64,000 nt of DNA from Macrosoma leucophasiata (taxonomy: Eukaryota; Arthropoda; Insecta; Lepidoptera; Hedylidae): NCBI GenBank assembly GCA_036365455.1, contig JAWQUS010000016.1:10191001-10255000 (forward strand), written 5' to 3'. The notes under the pieces were generated by a model. It saw only the letters and a program-made list of their open reading frames with translations. It did not search any database and had not been told where the DNA came from. Below, in pieces: positions 11,901-26,900 of the stretch; the first letter of the stretch is position 1, and every line of letters starts with the position of its first letter. The position numbers and the translations under genes are program-made.

Positions 11901-14900
11901 TATAGACAAAAACCAGAGGTCAAAATACAGATGCATTGCTACCCCTGAGATCTTGAGTGCTATTTATCTATGATAGTTTTTTTTATGTAATGGAAGTAGC
12001 AAACAAGCATGCAGTTCACATTGATGTTAAGTGATGACTGCAGCCTATGGACACTTACACAAAGACCAAGGTCAAAATGCAGATGCGGTACCACTCCTAA
12101 GGCTTAAGGTGTTATGCCCCAGTGCCGGAAATTACAGGGCCGTGACAGTTATATCATTACCATCTTACCGCAACACGATGTCGCTGAACACAACAATTTT
12201 AGGTAATGCGGTGGTGCCTATGCCCTCGAGCCCTTGCACTGGTACTCTACCACCAGTTAAAGTCTTCTTGCCACAATCAGACTAGCGACTTTTGAAGCAT
12301 TCAAACATCAGTTTAAGTTTCATTATTATGTTAGCTGCCTGCCCCTGAATGGGGCATATGGGGTTATGGTACCCCTAAATGGAGTTATGGTACTGCTAAA
12401 CTATAAGGAATATTATTATTAAATTATCGCTCACGCTATCTTTCCATTTTATTTTCTTTTTTGAATGGTGTGGAATAAATTTCTTTTCGATAAGGCTAAA
12501 GCGTCTGCTACACGGTTTGAAATGAGGTATGAAACCAAGGTGACCTTGAACGGGTGTGAGATACGGATTGCGGGCTACACGATTTGAAACCAACTGAATT
12601 GCACGGATAGGACGTGTCAATATTTTGTTTGTATACCGTGTATTACGCTATAAGGACGCCATGACACCTTACCTATCTTGTACAACATATAGTTCGAGTG
12701 AGTCTTGCGATTTTGTATGCAATTAAAGAAAAAAAAAGAAAAAAAAAGAATATGGATGAAGCGGTGGTTAAAGTAGAGATTAACGCTTAATCATATAAAC
12801 TTAACTTATAAAACAAGCGGCTAGACGGTTTCAAACAAGTTTCAAACCAACGCTTCTGCCAATGGTTTGCAACGCACGCCCCGCTACCAAGGACGTATGA
12901 ATGTCACGTGATATTTGGCATAAAACAACGGTCTACACTGCTTAAACCTTTGTTTCAAACCGCCGTTTAATTAAATTAAAAAGCAGGCGTTGGTTTGAAA
13001 CCGTGTAGCCGCTTGTTTAAAACCTCGCGTACGACAGTCACTCTGCGTCAGCGAGCGCGTGCGGACACAACTGATGTTTGACTAAAGTTATTTATGTCAC
13101 GAAAGTCCAAGAGATTAATAAAATTAAGGTTATATGACTAAGCGTTAATCTCTCCCTTAACCACCGCCTCATCCAAATTATTTTTATTCCTCTTTTTTCT
13201 TTAATTGCACACAAAATTGCAAGACTCACTCGAACTATATGTTGTACAGATAGGTAAGGTGTCATGGCGTCATTACAGCCTTAATACACGGTATACAAAC
13301 GAAACATCGACACGTCCTATTCGCGCAATTCATTTGGTTTCAAACCGTGTAGCCCGCAATCCGGTTTTCACTTCCGTTCAAGGTCACCTTGGTTTCATAC
13401 CTCATTTCAAACCGTGTGGCAGATGCTTTAATTATAAAGGTTTATTCCCCTTGTCCCCGAGCCCCGTGTCCCCGTGCGACGGGGACAACGGTACATTAAT
13501 GATGTCATGTCTTTCATACGTGTTAGTTTTTATTGCAATTAGGGTTCTCAGAGGCAGATCCGAAACTTGGAAATGTAGGTCATTGATGTACATAGGTTGC
13601 TCTCTTTCATCTTGTTGACTTCATACAACTGAACAGTATAGTATACCATCGAGATGACACTGTCATGAACGTGAAGCTGTTTTGAATGACAGATAATTTC
13701 CATCAAAAAACAGAATGAATGCATTCAGAATTACCCCTAACGAGAATCGAATAAATTGCTTCACCGCGCACACAGCCTCATTGAACCAGGTTGAGGAATT
13801 CTTACCCGTGGCAGTTAATAACAGTGTACGTCGCCATGGCAACTAACTGGCTACACGCAGAGACATTGGGAACGTACATATGTACCAAACCACAGTGCCC
13901 GCACTAGGCAATTAGGTGGGCTGGCTACGGTTGCAAGCTCTAACATAAGTTAAGAAACTGATATCGCCAAGCTACGATCGACATCGACAAGACAATGTTA
14001 TGCATAAAATTAAGTAAGGTCTGTTTGCAGGGTATTTTTTTTTGGTGTTGGTATTGAATATTTTAAAAAGACGCTTTACACCGAAGATACACAATCTTCG
14101 GTATAAAGCGTAAGCAGAAGAAAGAGAGATTTGACGTACGAAATTTGATTTTATTTATTAATCAAAACATAAATAATGAAATTTGAAAAGTGCTGATGAC
14201 GTAAAAGATAAAATAAAGATTTGTGTTACCAAACTTCTAAATGTAAATGAAGTTGCTATTAAGACATTTGAAACATTAAGCAAAAAGAAATAAACTGAAT
14301 ATTACTTAAGTATTATTTTTATCGCGGCATAAACTTCGCTTAATATGGTGGGAGTATTGGGAGTATTTTCCACTTATTTTAAACGCTTTTCCACCACAGG
14401 TGCAGCGGCGGCATCCCGTTTGTATGTAGACGCGATCGGTAAGCTGGGAAGACAAGCACAGCAGGGGACGTGGGGAGGATGCGCCGATATAGGTAACATT
14501 AGTTATATTTTTACCTTTTGAAAATATACGAAGTGCACAAAAAAACACAAAATTAAAAAAAAAATAGGTCTAGTACTAGTAACTAGTCACACTAGCGAAC
14601 AGAAATGACATAAAATCATCAACATGTTTACAATATATTTCAAAGAAAACAATTCAGGGAAATTATCCCATAGCGTAGCTACAAAATACTTTCTTATTAT
14701 AATTAATATAATCAGTCTTTTTTACGACTCTAATCTCAAACAACAATAATTTAAATTTTTACCATCTCATAACTTATGCAGAGTGCTGTAAAAGTAATAA
14801 TGAACAAAATTGTTTGTTACTAAACTGTGACATAGTTTAAAGATTAATTATTTTATTACACTCGCATGTCTTGTCTTATTACAAAAATACAGTTATGGTT

Positions 14901-17900
14901 ATGAAATGACATAGGTACCTTTTATTCAATTTGATTTTTTTTAAAGGTATAATGCAGGATAACTTCATTTTAATCTGATTTTAATATCGTATTTTAATTG
15001 ATGTTGTAATTAGTAAGCGTATTGTCTTTTCCACTTTGTTCCTATAGTCAAAATAGTCGGTAATAGTTTTAACGAACAGTCTTATGACGGACAATTATTC
15101 AGAAAATATAAACTGACTATTTTTTACTTTTTTGAGAGAATTGCTAACATCTTCCACAAAACCGCTAGGAGCTTACCCTTTCAAAAACTTTATTCATCCC
15201 TTCTATATTATTTACCCAGTGAAACGATATTTGATTTCTATCAAAACATACTTGAAAATCAAATTTTGCTTCGACTATCACAAAATCTCACGACGTTACA
15301 CCCCGGGCAAGCTATTTGAGACAGGTATATTATGCTTCAGTGACCAATGTGTGTATATTTCATGTCTTTGCAGGGACCGCTCTCATGAAAGTCGTGGAGG
15401 TTTATCGAGAAATTCAAGATCAACAGATGAATATTGTAAGTATCTTTACCTCTATGCGGAGTGCTTTGTAAGTTTCATAAAATTATGATCTCTTTTTTAT
15501 GTAATAAAAGTGGCAAACAAGCGTGCAGTTCACATTGATTTGATGTTAAGTGATGACTGTAGCCTATAGACATACACACAATGACCAGAGGTCAAAATGC
15601 AGATGCGCTGCCACTCCTGAGGCATAAGGTGTTATGCCTCTGTGCCGGAAATGACATAGCCGTACATCGCATGAGTTTACCATAGCGTCAATCGAAAAAT
15701 CAACATACAAATTCAACATTTCAATATTTGTACTGATATGTCGATCGTGCAGATTTTTTTACGGTACAAAAATGACAAACAAGCATGCAGTTCACATTGA
15801 TGTTAAGTGATGACTGCAGCCTATGGACATCTGCACAAAAAACAGAGGTCCTAATGCAGATGCGTTGCCACCCCTGAGACCTCAGGTGTTCTGTCTCTGT
15901 TATAGTTATCACGGGGCCAAAGCAGTTCATAAATCTGTTACTAAACATCGCTGTTTCAAACTTTAACATGGTCAAAAAAGTTCGAGTACATAAAGGACTC
16001 GTGCTAGGCACACCTGAATCAAAAATCCTGGAACTGGCTATTCATGGATATTCAACAAAATTGATACTATTCAAAATATATCATAAATTATAAATTTACG
16101 CTGTCATTTGTAAAAACAAAAACTTGCAGTAAATCCTTCCAATAGTGCTACCACAATATAAGAAAGTTATTTTTTATTAATTCTTTAGACTATGTTGAGA
16201 GTTGAGCAAGTAGGTACTTACATATACCCTTGAAAAGGTAATAATAATTAAACAATATTTATGAATAACATTGCGAATATCATTAATCACTCGAGGCTGA
16301 ATAGATCTTTGAAAGCATCAATTCATTATTTTCTTATAAGAAATCAATGGGCGGGATAACTTTTTATCTCATTTTTTTTATCAACAGGGGCGACGTCTAA
16401 ATTTATTTGTTTGTTACAGCTGAAAGCGTTCTACGTAGATCTGTTGGTTCCCTTAGAAACAAATCTGGAGAAAGACACGAAAGTAGTACAGGTTTGTAGA
16501 TAAGATTTTTCCTCTCATAATCTTTTATGTGCAGAGTCCGTGTTGTTAGGATTGTTTACTACAGGGAACAGGCTCAAAGTTCAAATAAGCTTAAGTATCT
16601 CGTTTATCGAAGAGATAAGAATTTCTATTAAAAAAGTTTCCTCTGAATTCGGTGCCTGTAATCATACACCGTAGCATCTTTCTGTATAATGAAATGAAAA
16701 TTGGTTGGTAGTTATGTTAAATGATTTGAAGCTGAAATAAGAGCATGTTTTTCAGGCATTACTTTGGTCTCTTTATGAGATAAATGTTTAATATGTTCTG
16801 GCTATGAAATAATATTCAATCTCGCAATCGTTTCACGATCCATTAATGATACATACGGTTTCCTATGATTTCTTAAAATTTTGTTTGTTTGATGTTCGTT
16901 GAAACTAAAATAATTTGCCTATCCTATTATTTATTCTTTTGAATGCATATTATAAATGACTAAGTACGTTAAAGAAAAAATAGAAAGATAAATTTAATTT
17001 CAGGCGGGACTATAACACGCGACCAAAACATAAACAAAATGTTTTCTTGAAATGTTTTTTATACTTTTCACTCGCATGTGTTATTGCGAAGAAATCCAAT
17101 ACCATTTAACAATAAATTGCCTATGTTTTAACTTTTGGGTGTAGGTATATTTTACGAACTTTAATGTTAGGTACCTGTGTATTACCTTCTAGTAATTTTG
17201 GAGAGTAGATGTTATGGAAGGGTAGTGTTATTATAAGGCTAAAAGCTAACCTCGTGCTAACGACTGCCTTAGAGCCTTAGGAATTGTTCAATTACCAAAA
17301 CCTTACCATTATCATAATTTTATGAAAGCACCGACCCTATTTTCCTCTGTGTCCATTTATTCTGAACAGGCTCTCCGTAATGTTAAACAACATATCATAA
17401 AACTAAACGTGGACGTGAAAGGATGATAGAAACAAAATTTAAATAGAAAATGAAAACTTGTTTACGGAAAATGTTACTCAGGCATTTCCAAGTTCCTAGT
17501 TCTAGAATCATTTGCAAAGACGTCCACGGCTGGAGAAAGCCATTCCCGAAGATGCCCATACTAGTGTTGTGCGTAGATATCTAATATGCCATAATCGCCA
17601 CGCCTGGCATGCGGAGTGACGATCGCAAAGACGGTTAGTTTTATCACGAAATGCTGCTGCCCAACCCCCGTTATTGTATTACCGCCGCCTTATGATTTGA
17701 TAGCAATTGTTCGGTTGACTGTCTGCACTAGCAGAAAAATAACAATTCTCCTTGTGGAGTGTAATTTTTCCGTTAAACTAGAGGGCGATGAGGATTGTCA
17801 TTCTCCCGTCCTCTAAGCTTCTACAATATAAGTTTTTGTATTTCGACGCTGAAGTTACAAGAAATCTAAATAACGAGTTATTAATTTTTAGTCCGAGCAA

Positions 17901-20900
17901 AAAAGATTCCTGCAACAACACAAACTGCGTTCAGAGAGTTACAGCAAAGCTGCGGCGACCATCAAAAAGCAAAGGAAGAAGAAAACAAACGCTACCAAAG
18001 TCGGTTCCGCAATGGATAAAGAGATGAAGGTAATAGATATAGATAAATTTTGTTCAGAACCATTACAGTATTATGTTAGTGACAATAAATTACAAGCGGT
18101 TACACTATATTACGCTTTATCGCGCATTCTTCGGTTCCAACATTGTCCGTCGCTGGGGGGTGAAGAATGATATAACTATAATGACTTCAAAACTTGAGCA
18201 GAAAAATTGAGGGTTATGGAGCGAATCGTAGTATGAAATTATTGTCGCTTTTGTGTACTGATTTTTTTTGGAAGAAATAATTGTTTTGCGATGTGTAAAA
18301 GGAGTAGGTATAAGTCTTAAATACGCAAGCTAAATAATAAACATTTTTATAGGATAGCATAGTAGATATGTTGGTTTAATTAATTTTGTAAAGTAGATAA
18401 AGTTGTCCTTGGCAAATATGTTGGCGTTGAAAACCCTTAAACCTTTTCAGCCTTGTTATTAAGCATTCTCAAGTTTTATTGACATTCTTCACATGTATTG
18501 GAAATTTGAATATGGTGATATTAAAGCTCGTCGTCGCCTATTTTACAGTTAAGAGAATAAAAAGCACGAATGGGAATGACGACTTATATCATAATGGTGG
18601 TAATATATATTTTAACCTACATATATAGGGAACCGTGCGTCAAAATTAATTACAGCCTGCTATTTACCGCGTTGTTCCCTATTCACGAAAGTGTTTACTC
18701 CATAACGTCAACAAGCCGAACGAACGTCTCGGCTCATCTGAGAGACGCCGAGATTAAGGCTATACAGATTGTTTTATTGGATTAAAATGTTATCTGCCTT
18801 ATTGTTCTCTTGAAGTCAATATCAAAGCGATCCGTTTGTTTATTTCAGAGCATGCAAATATTGGAAGAGGAGAAAACGAAATTGGATGCGTTTTGCGAGC
18901 AAAGCTTGAAAAATGTGAGTATTCGTATCTGAAAGTGCACCTAGAATTGCTCGTTTTTGTTTTACTACGTAATGCATATAAAAACTACTTAGTACATTAA
19001 GGTTCTCAACATAAGGTTCCCTATTTTATTGTAACTTCGAAAAATTTAAATCAATAAGTAAGTAGGTAACTATTTCATCCATATTTGTACACCTTTCAAG
19101 CAAACGTTGCTCACTTGTTTGTCTAATAGGAATAATAAATATTCTTCACTGTTCTTGTTATGAATTAATTTTATTAGTTAAACAATCCAATTTAACAATT
19201 CACACAATTCTTGATAATTGTTCGTAAAGTTTACTTTTAATATCCTCGATTTCCTTTTGTGTTTTCTAATTAACCATTTTGCTATGTAAGATAAACATAC
19301 ATTTTGTACAAAGCCTGAACTTTGGATTTGGATTTACCTTTTGTAGTAACTAGCCTCATGAAATTTGCATTTTTCAAATGGGTAGGCAAAGTAGCTTTTC
19401 CTGTCTCTGATTCTGACAAAGCACTTTAGTTTTAAGCATATATTTATGCATTACTGCATAAAATGCTCTTTCGGATGCTACCTTTGCAATACGCACATTT
19501 GTTTTATCAAAATAATTTATGCAAAGCAAATAAATGATTTGAAGATATATATTTTTTAAGAAAATATATTTTTTAAGAATATCTATCTATCAACTCTCTA
19601 TCTAATTAGAATTTTATAGACATGTTCAATATTATCATACGATTTTCATCAACGCCTAGACGTTTAGGAGTCTAGGAGCTGTTGAAAACCTTCAAAACTA
19701 ATTCATTACTAATACATAGTAATGTTTGAATCAGGAAGAATAACCCATAAGCAAAATTACGAGTATTAAATTCCGTAAAACTGTACTGAAAAGTTTTTTT
19801 GGCTAATAATTGACTTATAATATAATTTGTTACACAGGCCATGACACAAGAGCGACGTCGGTACGGATTCGTACTAGAACGACAATGTTCGCTAGCTAAG
19901 CACTGGCTCGCGTACCACGCCGCCGGCGCTGCCGCGTACAACGCCGGTATCGATGAGTGGCTTGAAGTGTCGCGTACAAGGGAGTACCTGCCGCCCAACG
20001 TTGAAGCTATGTTCGTGAGCAGGATGAGGGTAAGTGGAAAGTTCTTACATGATTAAGTTACAGTTTGGTCCTTCGTATTAATATTTCGCCAGCAAAGTAT
20101 TAGTACGGGCAAAATGGCCAACATTTGTTCTATCTTCATGATCAAAATTAAGGTATGAATGAATTACGTGTTATTATCAGCATAGATTTTTAGTGGCAGT
20201 ACGAGTAATGCTCGTTGATCAGTATTGTTGAGAACCAAAGCACTAATCACAAGCACGGGTGTATGAGCAAATCTTGTGGGTATTGTTTCATATTCTTTGA
20301 TTATATACATGTGTATATAAGCAAAGATTATATCACAATCGTTGATATTATTTATTTATATAATCAAAGATTGTGATACAATCTTTGCTTAAATACACGT
20401 TTATATAAGCAAAGATTACATACATTTATTTTATTTGCGTACCAAGTCTTATATATCTTATATATATATACACTTTTTGATTGAGGTGATCCAATTTTAT
20501 GACTTTCTTAGATTATTTTTTTTAATATAAAAGGCTTTAAAAAGTATTAGTGTGTGTGAAAAATATGATATGAAATGTGTTTCATGTTGTATTTTTATAA
20601 TAATATATTTTATTAAGTATAAATACTTATCCATACGCTCCATTTACTGTGGACTCATTTTTACAATATTTATATCCTTTATGTCTTCAGAGCATGTCAT
20701 AAAAACTTGTCGGTACTAACATAAAATAATTTTATGGGCTATTGTGTTTTATATGGCTGTTGAGCTCATATTTTATCAGTTATTTGAAGTACAACAGTAG
20801 GAACATAAAGTATTAATTTAATTAATTGTACTATGTACATTCAATTAACTATCTCGGTTGCTTGGTAGGGAATCATCACCACTTGACTTAACTTCACTTA

Positions 20901-23900
20901 CGTTCACGGTTCGAAGAAAACGTCACTTTGCACCTACTCGTATAGGTATGTTTGCAACTAAAAGATTGTTAATTTCAGTCTCGGAGATTAAAAAAATCTG
21001 CTCGATGATTTTTTATAATACATGTTGCCTTGAAAGTTCAAACCGCGAATCAAACATTTTGCACAATATTTTTTTAGGCTGTAAAATAGGCCTAGAAATA
21101 AGACGATGGAATATATCTATTTTATTTGCCTATATACCTACTCAAAATAAATTAACTTAAACTTAAGTTAGATAACATATTTTAGAATTTTAGATGGGGT
21201 AGATAGAATAATAAATTGCACCACCTAAAATATAAACCGCTGAATGTTAGATGTTGCCCTGTATTATAGCGTTCCGGTAAGTTAGATGGTAATGAACTAG
21301 GTGCGATAGATTTATTAAATATGTTTATTTATACCCATTAGGCCGCAATATTAACTCACCACCTGCAGGAATTGAATAGGCATTGTTATGACCTAAAATG
21401 GAACAATTAAATTACCGTCTTGGGATTCTATATCATAAAAAATCCTCATTAAAAAATAATAGTCTCAGTGACACTAAATGGGCGTAAATCATAAAACGGA
21501 TTAGTAAGACAAGTCTGGTACGTCTAAGCCTTTAAGCTACTGAAGGGATTTCAAATTAATTTCATTTAAGAAGACGATTCGAAATTCTGTGAGTAATTTT
21601 TATTACTCGAGATAAGAGGTCTTAAAATACGTGACTCGGAAATCTTAACACCTTCTTTCTTTAAAAAGAAACATCTAATGTCGGTATCACCGATAGAGCA
21701 ACACGGAGGGGAGTAGCCATATGCTGGTTTTCCCCTCTGTCAAAGTACAAGACCAAATGGTCCTATGCCTGTCGCGCAGATATTTAAATGTGTGCGTGAA
21801 ATTGTTTATGTATTTTGTTGAAATCAAGGTGTGAGATTTGTAGTAATAGTCGATTTTTGTAGTGTGTGTGTGTCACACGTATTCCCCCCCCCGCAAAAAG
21901 GGACAGACTGTTTTGCATCGGTAATAAACGCTATGGCTACTTCTATCCGGTCCGCCGCGACTGGTCGGTTGCTCTATGGTATCACCTATCAATGCATAAA
22001 ACGTCGTGGGGTATTGATTTTTTTCTGTGAGAAAATAGCAGATAAGCTTCTACTTACTGGTCACATAATGGTAATATGCAACGTTTAGATTCTACATGAA
22101 ACCTGTTCCAATGTAGAATTCGGAACCAGGTTCTCACTGAATATGATTTATCTTGATTAGGTAATCAAGGAGTTAAATTGAACGTAATTCGTCAATGTAA
22201 GCACATTTTACACTTTAATATTTCTCTACGCCTTCCTGAGTTCCTACGTATAATAACCTATTTTGTAATGAAGATGGCAATCAAACAGGCAGTCCACATT
22301 TGTAAATACTCAACCAGGTACCGAATCCTGTAGATATCTACATGCCTACATGCATATCATATCGGAACACGGAAGGACTGAACGCTACCATTTAGAGGCA
22401 AACACAAGTAGCCAGTAAGCAATCAGTGGTGATGATAGTCCTATAATGTAGGAGTTTGAGGGCGTAGGCACCACCGCATTACGTATTTTATCTACTGCCA
22501 AATGGTAGCATTCAGCTCTTTTTTGTAATGTAACGGAAGTGGTAAACAAGCATGCAGTTCACATTGATGTTAAGTGATGACTGCAGCCTATATACACTTT
22601 CACAAAGACCAAGGTCAAAATGCAGATGCTTTACCACTCCTGAGGCCTAAGGTGTTATGCACGGAATAGATAATTTATCTATTCTGTGGTGTTATGCCTC
22701 TGTGCCGGAAATGACAGGGCCGTGAATTACCACCTGACCGGAACACGATAGTGCTGAAAAACTACCATTTAGCGGCAAGTGGTGCTTACGCCCGCGAGGA
22801 GCTCGCGGGCGTAAGCACCACTTGCCCACTTGTCACTAGAGCTCTACCACCAGTAAAAAATATATATATATCTCGTGTTCCGGTAAGATGGTAACGCTTC
22901 AGGGGTAGTGAATTGCACGCTTGATTGCCACTATCATTATATAAAAAACATAACGGATAGTTATGAACATAGAGCAACTCGGCCCACCGGTCGCGGCCGA
23001 CCGGAGGGGAGTAGCCATAGCGTTTATTACCGATGCAAAACAGTCTGTAATTTTTTGCGGGGGGAAATACGTGTGACACACACTCACACTACAAAAATTG
23101 TCTATTACTACGAAACTCACACCTTGACTTTAACAAAATACATAAACAATTTCACGCGCACATTTAAATATTTGGGCGACATGCAAAGGACCATTTGGTC
23201 TTGTACTTTGACAGAGGGGAAAGCCTGCATATGGCTGCTCCCCTCTGGTCTATGCTTATGAAACACTACTCTAGTTGATATGTTCCTTTAAATTGTTGAT
23301 TAATAAAACCTTAAATATTCAACTATCGATCTATCCATACAGCTCTAAATTTGAACCTTAATTTTCATTTTCTAACAGCAAGTATCATTCTGGGCCGATG
23401 AAGACGTGTACGCAAGTCCACGCAACGGTGACGACGACGACCGCGCATCAGTTGGCTCAGCTCTGAGGAAGACCAGATCAGTAGACGCTTCTTGCCTCGA
23501 CGTCAGGTCCATTGGAGACCTGGGATCACCAACCCAAGGACTCTCAAGAGCCAAATCTGATTTCAATCTCCAAGCTAGTCTGCATGCGGGCGACCAAGGT
23601 ATTTAATCCCGTTCTTTATTTACGAGTATGCAAATTAGATTCAGATGTAGTCGGCCTGACTTGATGTTATCTTAACTGATTATGCCGGTTAAGGGCCATT
23701 TCATTATAAATTATGTGCAATTTTAGGGGCGTTATATTAGTCACTGAAAATAATTTACAAAATCTGAGTGGAAACATTTAATACTAGCTGTCGGCCGCGT
23801 TGATGTCGTTTTATAAATAACTAAGTAGCCAATGTTCTATCTCAAAGTCAGCTCTATTTCTGTACCAAATTCATTAAAATCGGTTCAGTCGTTTGGACGT

Positions 23901-26900
23901 AAAAAGGTAACAGACAGACAGAGTTACTTTCGCATTTATAATATTAGTAGGATTTATTTATCTTGGTGTTCTGCTTGGTTTACTGAATTATTTTTCGTTG
24001 GTTACTTACTTTTTTGAATAATACCTGTATATCTATTAAAATATTGCGTACCAATGAAAGGCGGCACAATATTGCAATTGGGTATATATTGGTATGTCAA
24101 TACCTACTAATGTACCAGAACTTTGGGGCGCTTACACTTATTATTTTTTTATAGATAAAATCAATTGATATCCATGATCTTTGAAGTCTTATAACATATA
24201 TATCTAAGCTCTGAATATATTAAAAGCCAACATAACTTAAGAAGCACGCTATCATATACCAATTTTGACAATGTAGAACACAAGTTTTTCCTGATGAAGA
24301 AAAAGTAAGACGAGGAAAAGTAAATGGAATTTAAGTTTTAAGGTAATTACAGATTATATAGGTATTTGGAAGTATCTATTGTCTCGATGTAATTATTATG
24401 ATTGGACGTGTTCTACTACTATGCCAATGTACCTCTTGACTAGTCTTGACAGTATACCTACTGAGATCTAATTAAAATGATAAAATAAGATAATCAAGCA
24501 ACAGTTAGTTGATAATGAAGGAACTGTAAAGTGTTTATAGTATCCGTTAACACGTTCGCTGCGATGAGAGGCACATAGACCTCCTGCTACTACTTAAGAC
24601 TGGTGCGGACGAAAAAACATGCATCTCGCTCTGGTGCGGTGCTCATAGCTTGTTAATTATTAAATATATGAGAGAGACAAATACATAATTGTGTTATAGT
24701 TTCGAATTGGAACAAAACAGTACCAAAATACACGCGAGAGTTCTATGAGCCTCTCATCGCACTACAAGGGAAAACAATTCATTCAGTGCGAGTGAGAGGC
24801 CTATAGACCTCTCATGGCGTGATAGGTTTTTCTGCCCCCACCCGCACTTGTTTGATCTTATTATTTTCGTCATATGAACTAGTGTTGCGCACCCGCTCAA
24901 ACATAAAGCAGCAGTATGCAATTAAGTAAATAGTGAAGTGTTATATAAATACTGTATGTGTGTATAATTGGCGAGAGCCAATAAAATTTCGATGAAGGAT
25001 TTTTATGAATCTATCATAGAAGAATTAACTGGCAAGACAATATCAGCCAGCAACTCGTACGCCAGGGGTTGCAATATTAAGTAAAAATCATTTTTACCAA
25101 AAAAATTGGCGAGAAATGGAGAAAATGTGTAGGTTGCTATGAAAAGTTACGTGGTACAATGAGCTGCCGAGAAGTAAACAAAAAAGTAAAAAAAAAAAAT
25201 CTTACCGTACTGATTGCAAGAAACGAAAGTGCCTTAAATGTTTCTATGATAGTCATTTTAATGTAAAGGTAAAACAAACATCATTTTGATTAGCTGCGTT
25301 TTTTTTTCTTGTGCCCATCACTAGCTCATCTCAATTCTTTACCATCAATTCTGTGCTATACGAGGTCAATGTGCCTCGTAAATATTTTCGTATTCATACT
25401 AATATTACGTTATCAGATCAGCGAGCGAACAAAGATTAAGAAGAATAGAACCTTTTGGAATAGCTTAACCATAGATTCTTTTACATTTTCGTTATTTTCT
25501 CTGAAAAAAATGCATTTAAAGTAAATATTTCTGTAGGAGGTCGATAAACCTTCATCGCACTTGTAAAAAGTTACTATTAAGGCTTATCGATCTCCTACAG
25601 CACTAGATCATTAGAAGTGTAAAATTTATCAAACTAAATTCGGACATTAACGATAAAGTAAACTGCTGCAGATGTATTTTACCATCAAAGACCACTTGCT
25701 ATATAAACTTTATCGATCAATACCAATTACAATACTTCTTTTAACCATTACATTTTACTGCAGATGTTGATACCAGGACAGCCACGCGACCATCTTCACT
25801 TGCTCCACCAACATGCACTTCCCGCGACCCACCGCTCGCCCGAGCTCTATACGCGTATGCAGCAGCTGGTGATAATCAGCTAAGCTTCCAACAAGGAGAC
25901 GTTCTGGCGCTGCTGGGAGATCGCACCAAGGGCTGGCAGTATGGCGAGAATCTACGCACCCACAACGCTGGCTGGTTCCCGTTGGCTTATACTGAACCTG
26001 TAATCAATGAGGAGAATCCGTAAGTATTCCCAATTTTTTCTGTGTAATATTTTTTATGCAGTCAAGGCAAACATAAAATGGTAACAATATTCTGTCTAAA
26101 TCCTTTGAGGCTAATAGTCCTAAATTAGCCTTGATATCATTATACTTGATATCGTGGTCATCCACGATCGGGAATCTCGCAACCTCGCATGCTAAGGTAT
26201 TCTGGTATTCTGACTCCTCAAAAGAACTCACACGCTTTTATATACATACTTAGATAATCTCTTGCCAAGTTGATGCCGACATTAAATGAATATAAATATA
26301 TAAATAAATTTAATGCGTGTCATAGCCGTAATGCTATATGAAGTAACAGCACCACTATATTTAATAGAATAGCTGATGCTGGATGTGCTCAACGGACGTG
26401 CGAACTTAATTAAAAATGCCTATAAACAAAAACTGAATTCTACAGGAGCCATTCTCCAGCGCGGTGGAGTACCGCCGCAACGCCGAGCGAGACGCCGCCG
26501 GCGCCGGTGGCGCATGCGCAGGTGTCCCACACACACACCCACCCGCCGCGCATGTTCGGCGACACCGTCACCGCACACCACGTCACTAAGGTACGTCATC
26601 TTCAGTTCATGATTAAACAAGTGTCATAAAAATGCCCCACGACTTTGATACCTACCTAGGTATCCTCAAACATCAAAATTTATCAACATATGTATGCAAT
26701 TGAGCAGCGCGTTGTTTGTCAACTTCAATAGTCAGCTCAAACCCGTAGAGCTATATTGAATTTCAGAGCGTATTGAATTCTATCTATAAAATACTTAACA
26801 TATCCTCAGGGTCGATTAGGAACTGGTTCACCAGGATTACCTCCAACTCTACCCGCTCCGTCCCCTGGCGCTCTCAGCTCCTCAACCAGCGCTACGTTTC

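Noticed and set aside
13205..13618. 137-codon open frame
   Set aside because: It lies mostly in the right arm of the foldback element. The same peptide reads from the left arm on the other strand, so it is a product of the palindrome.
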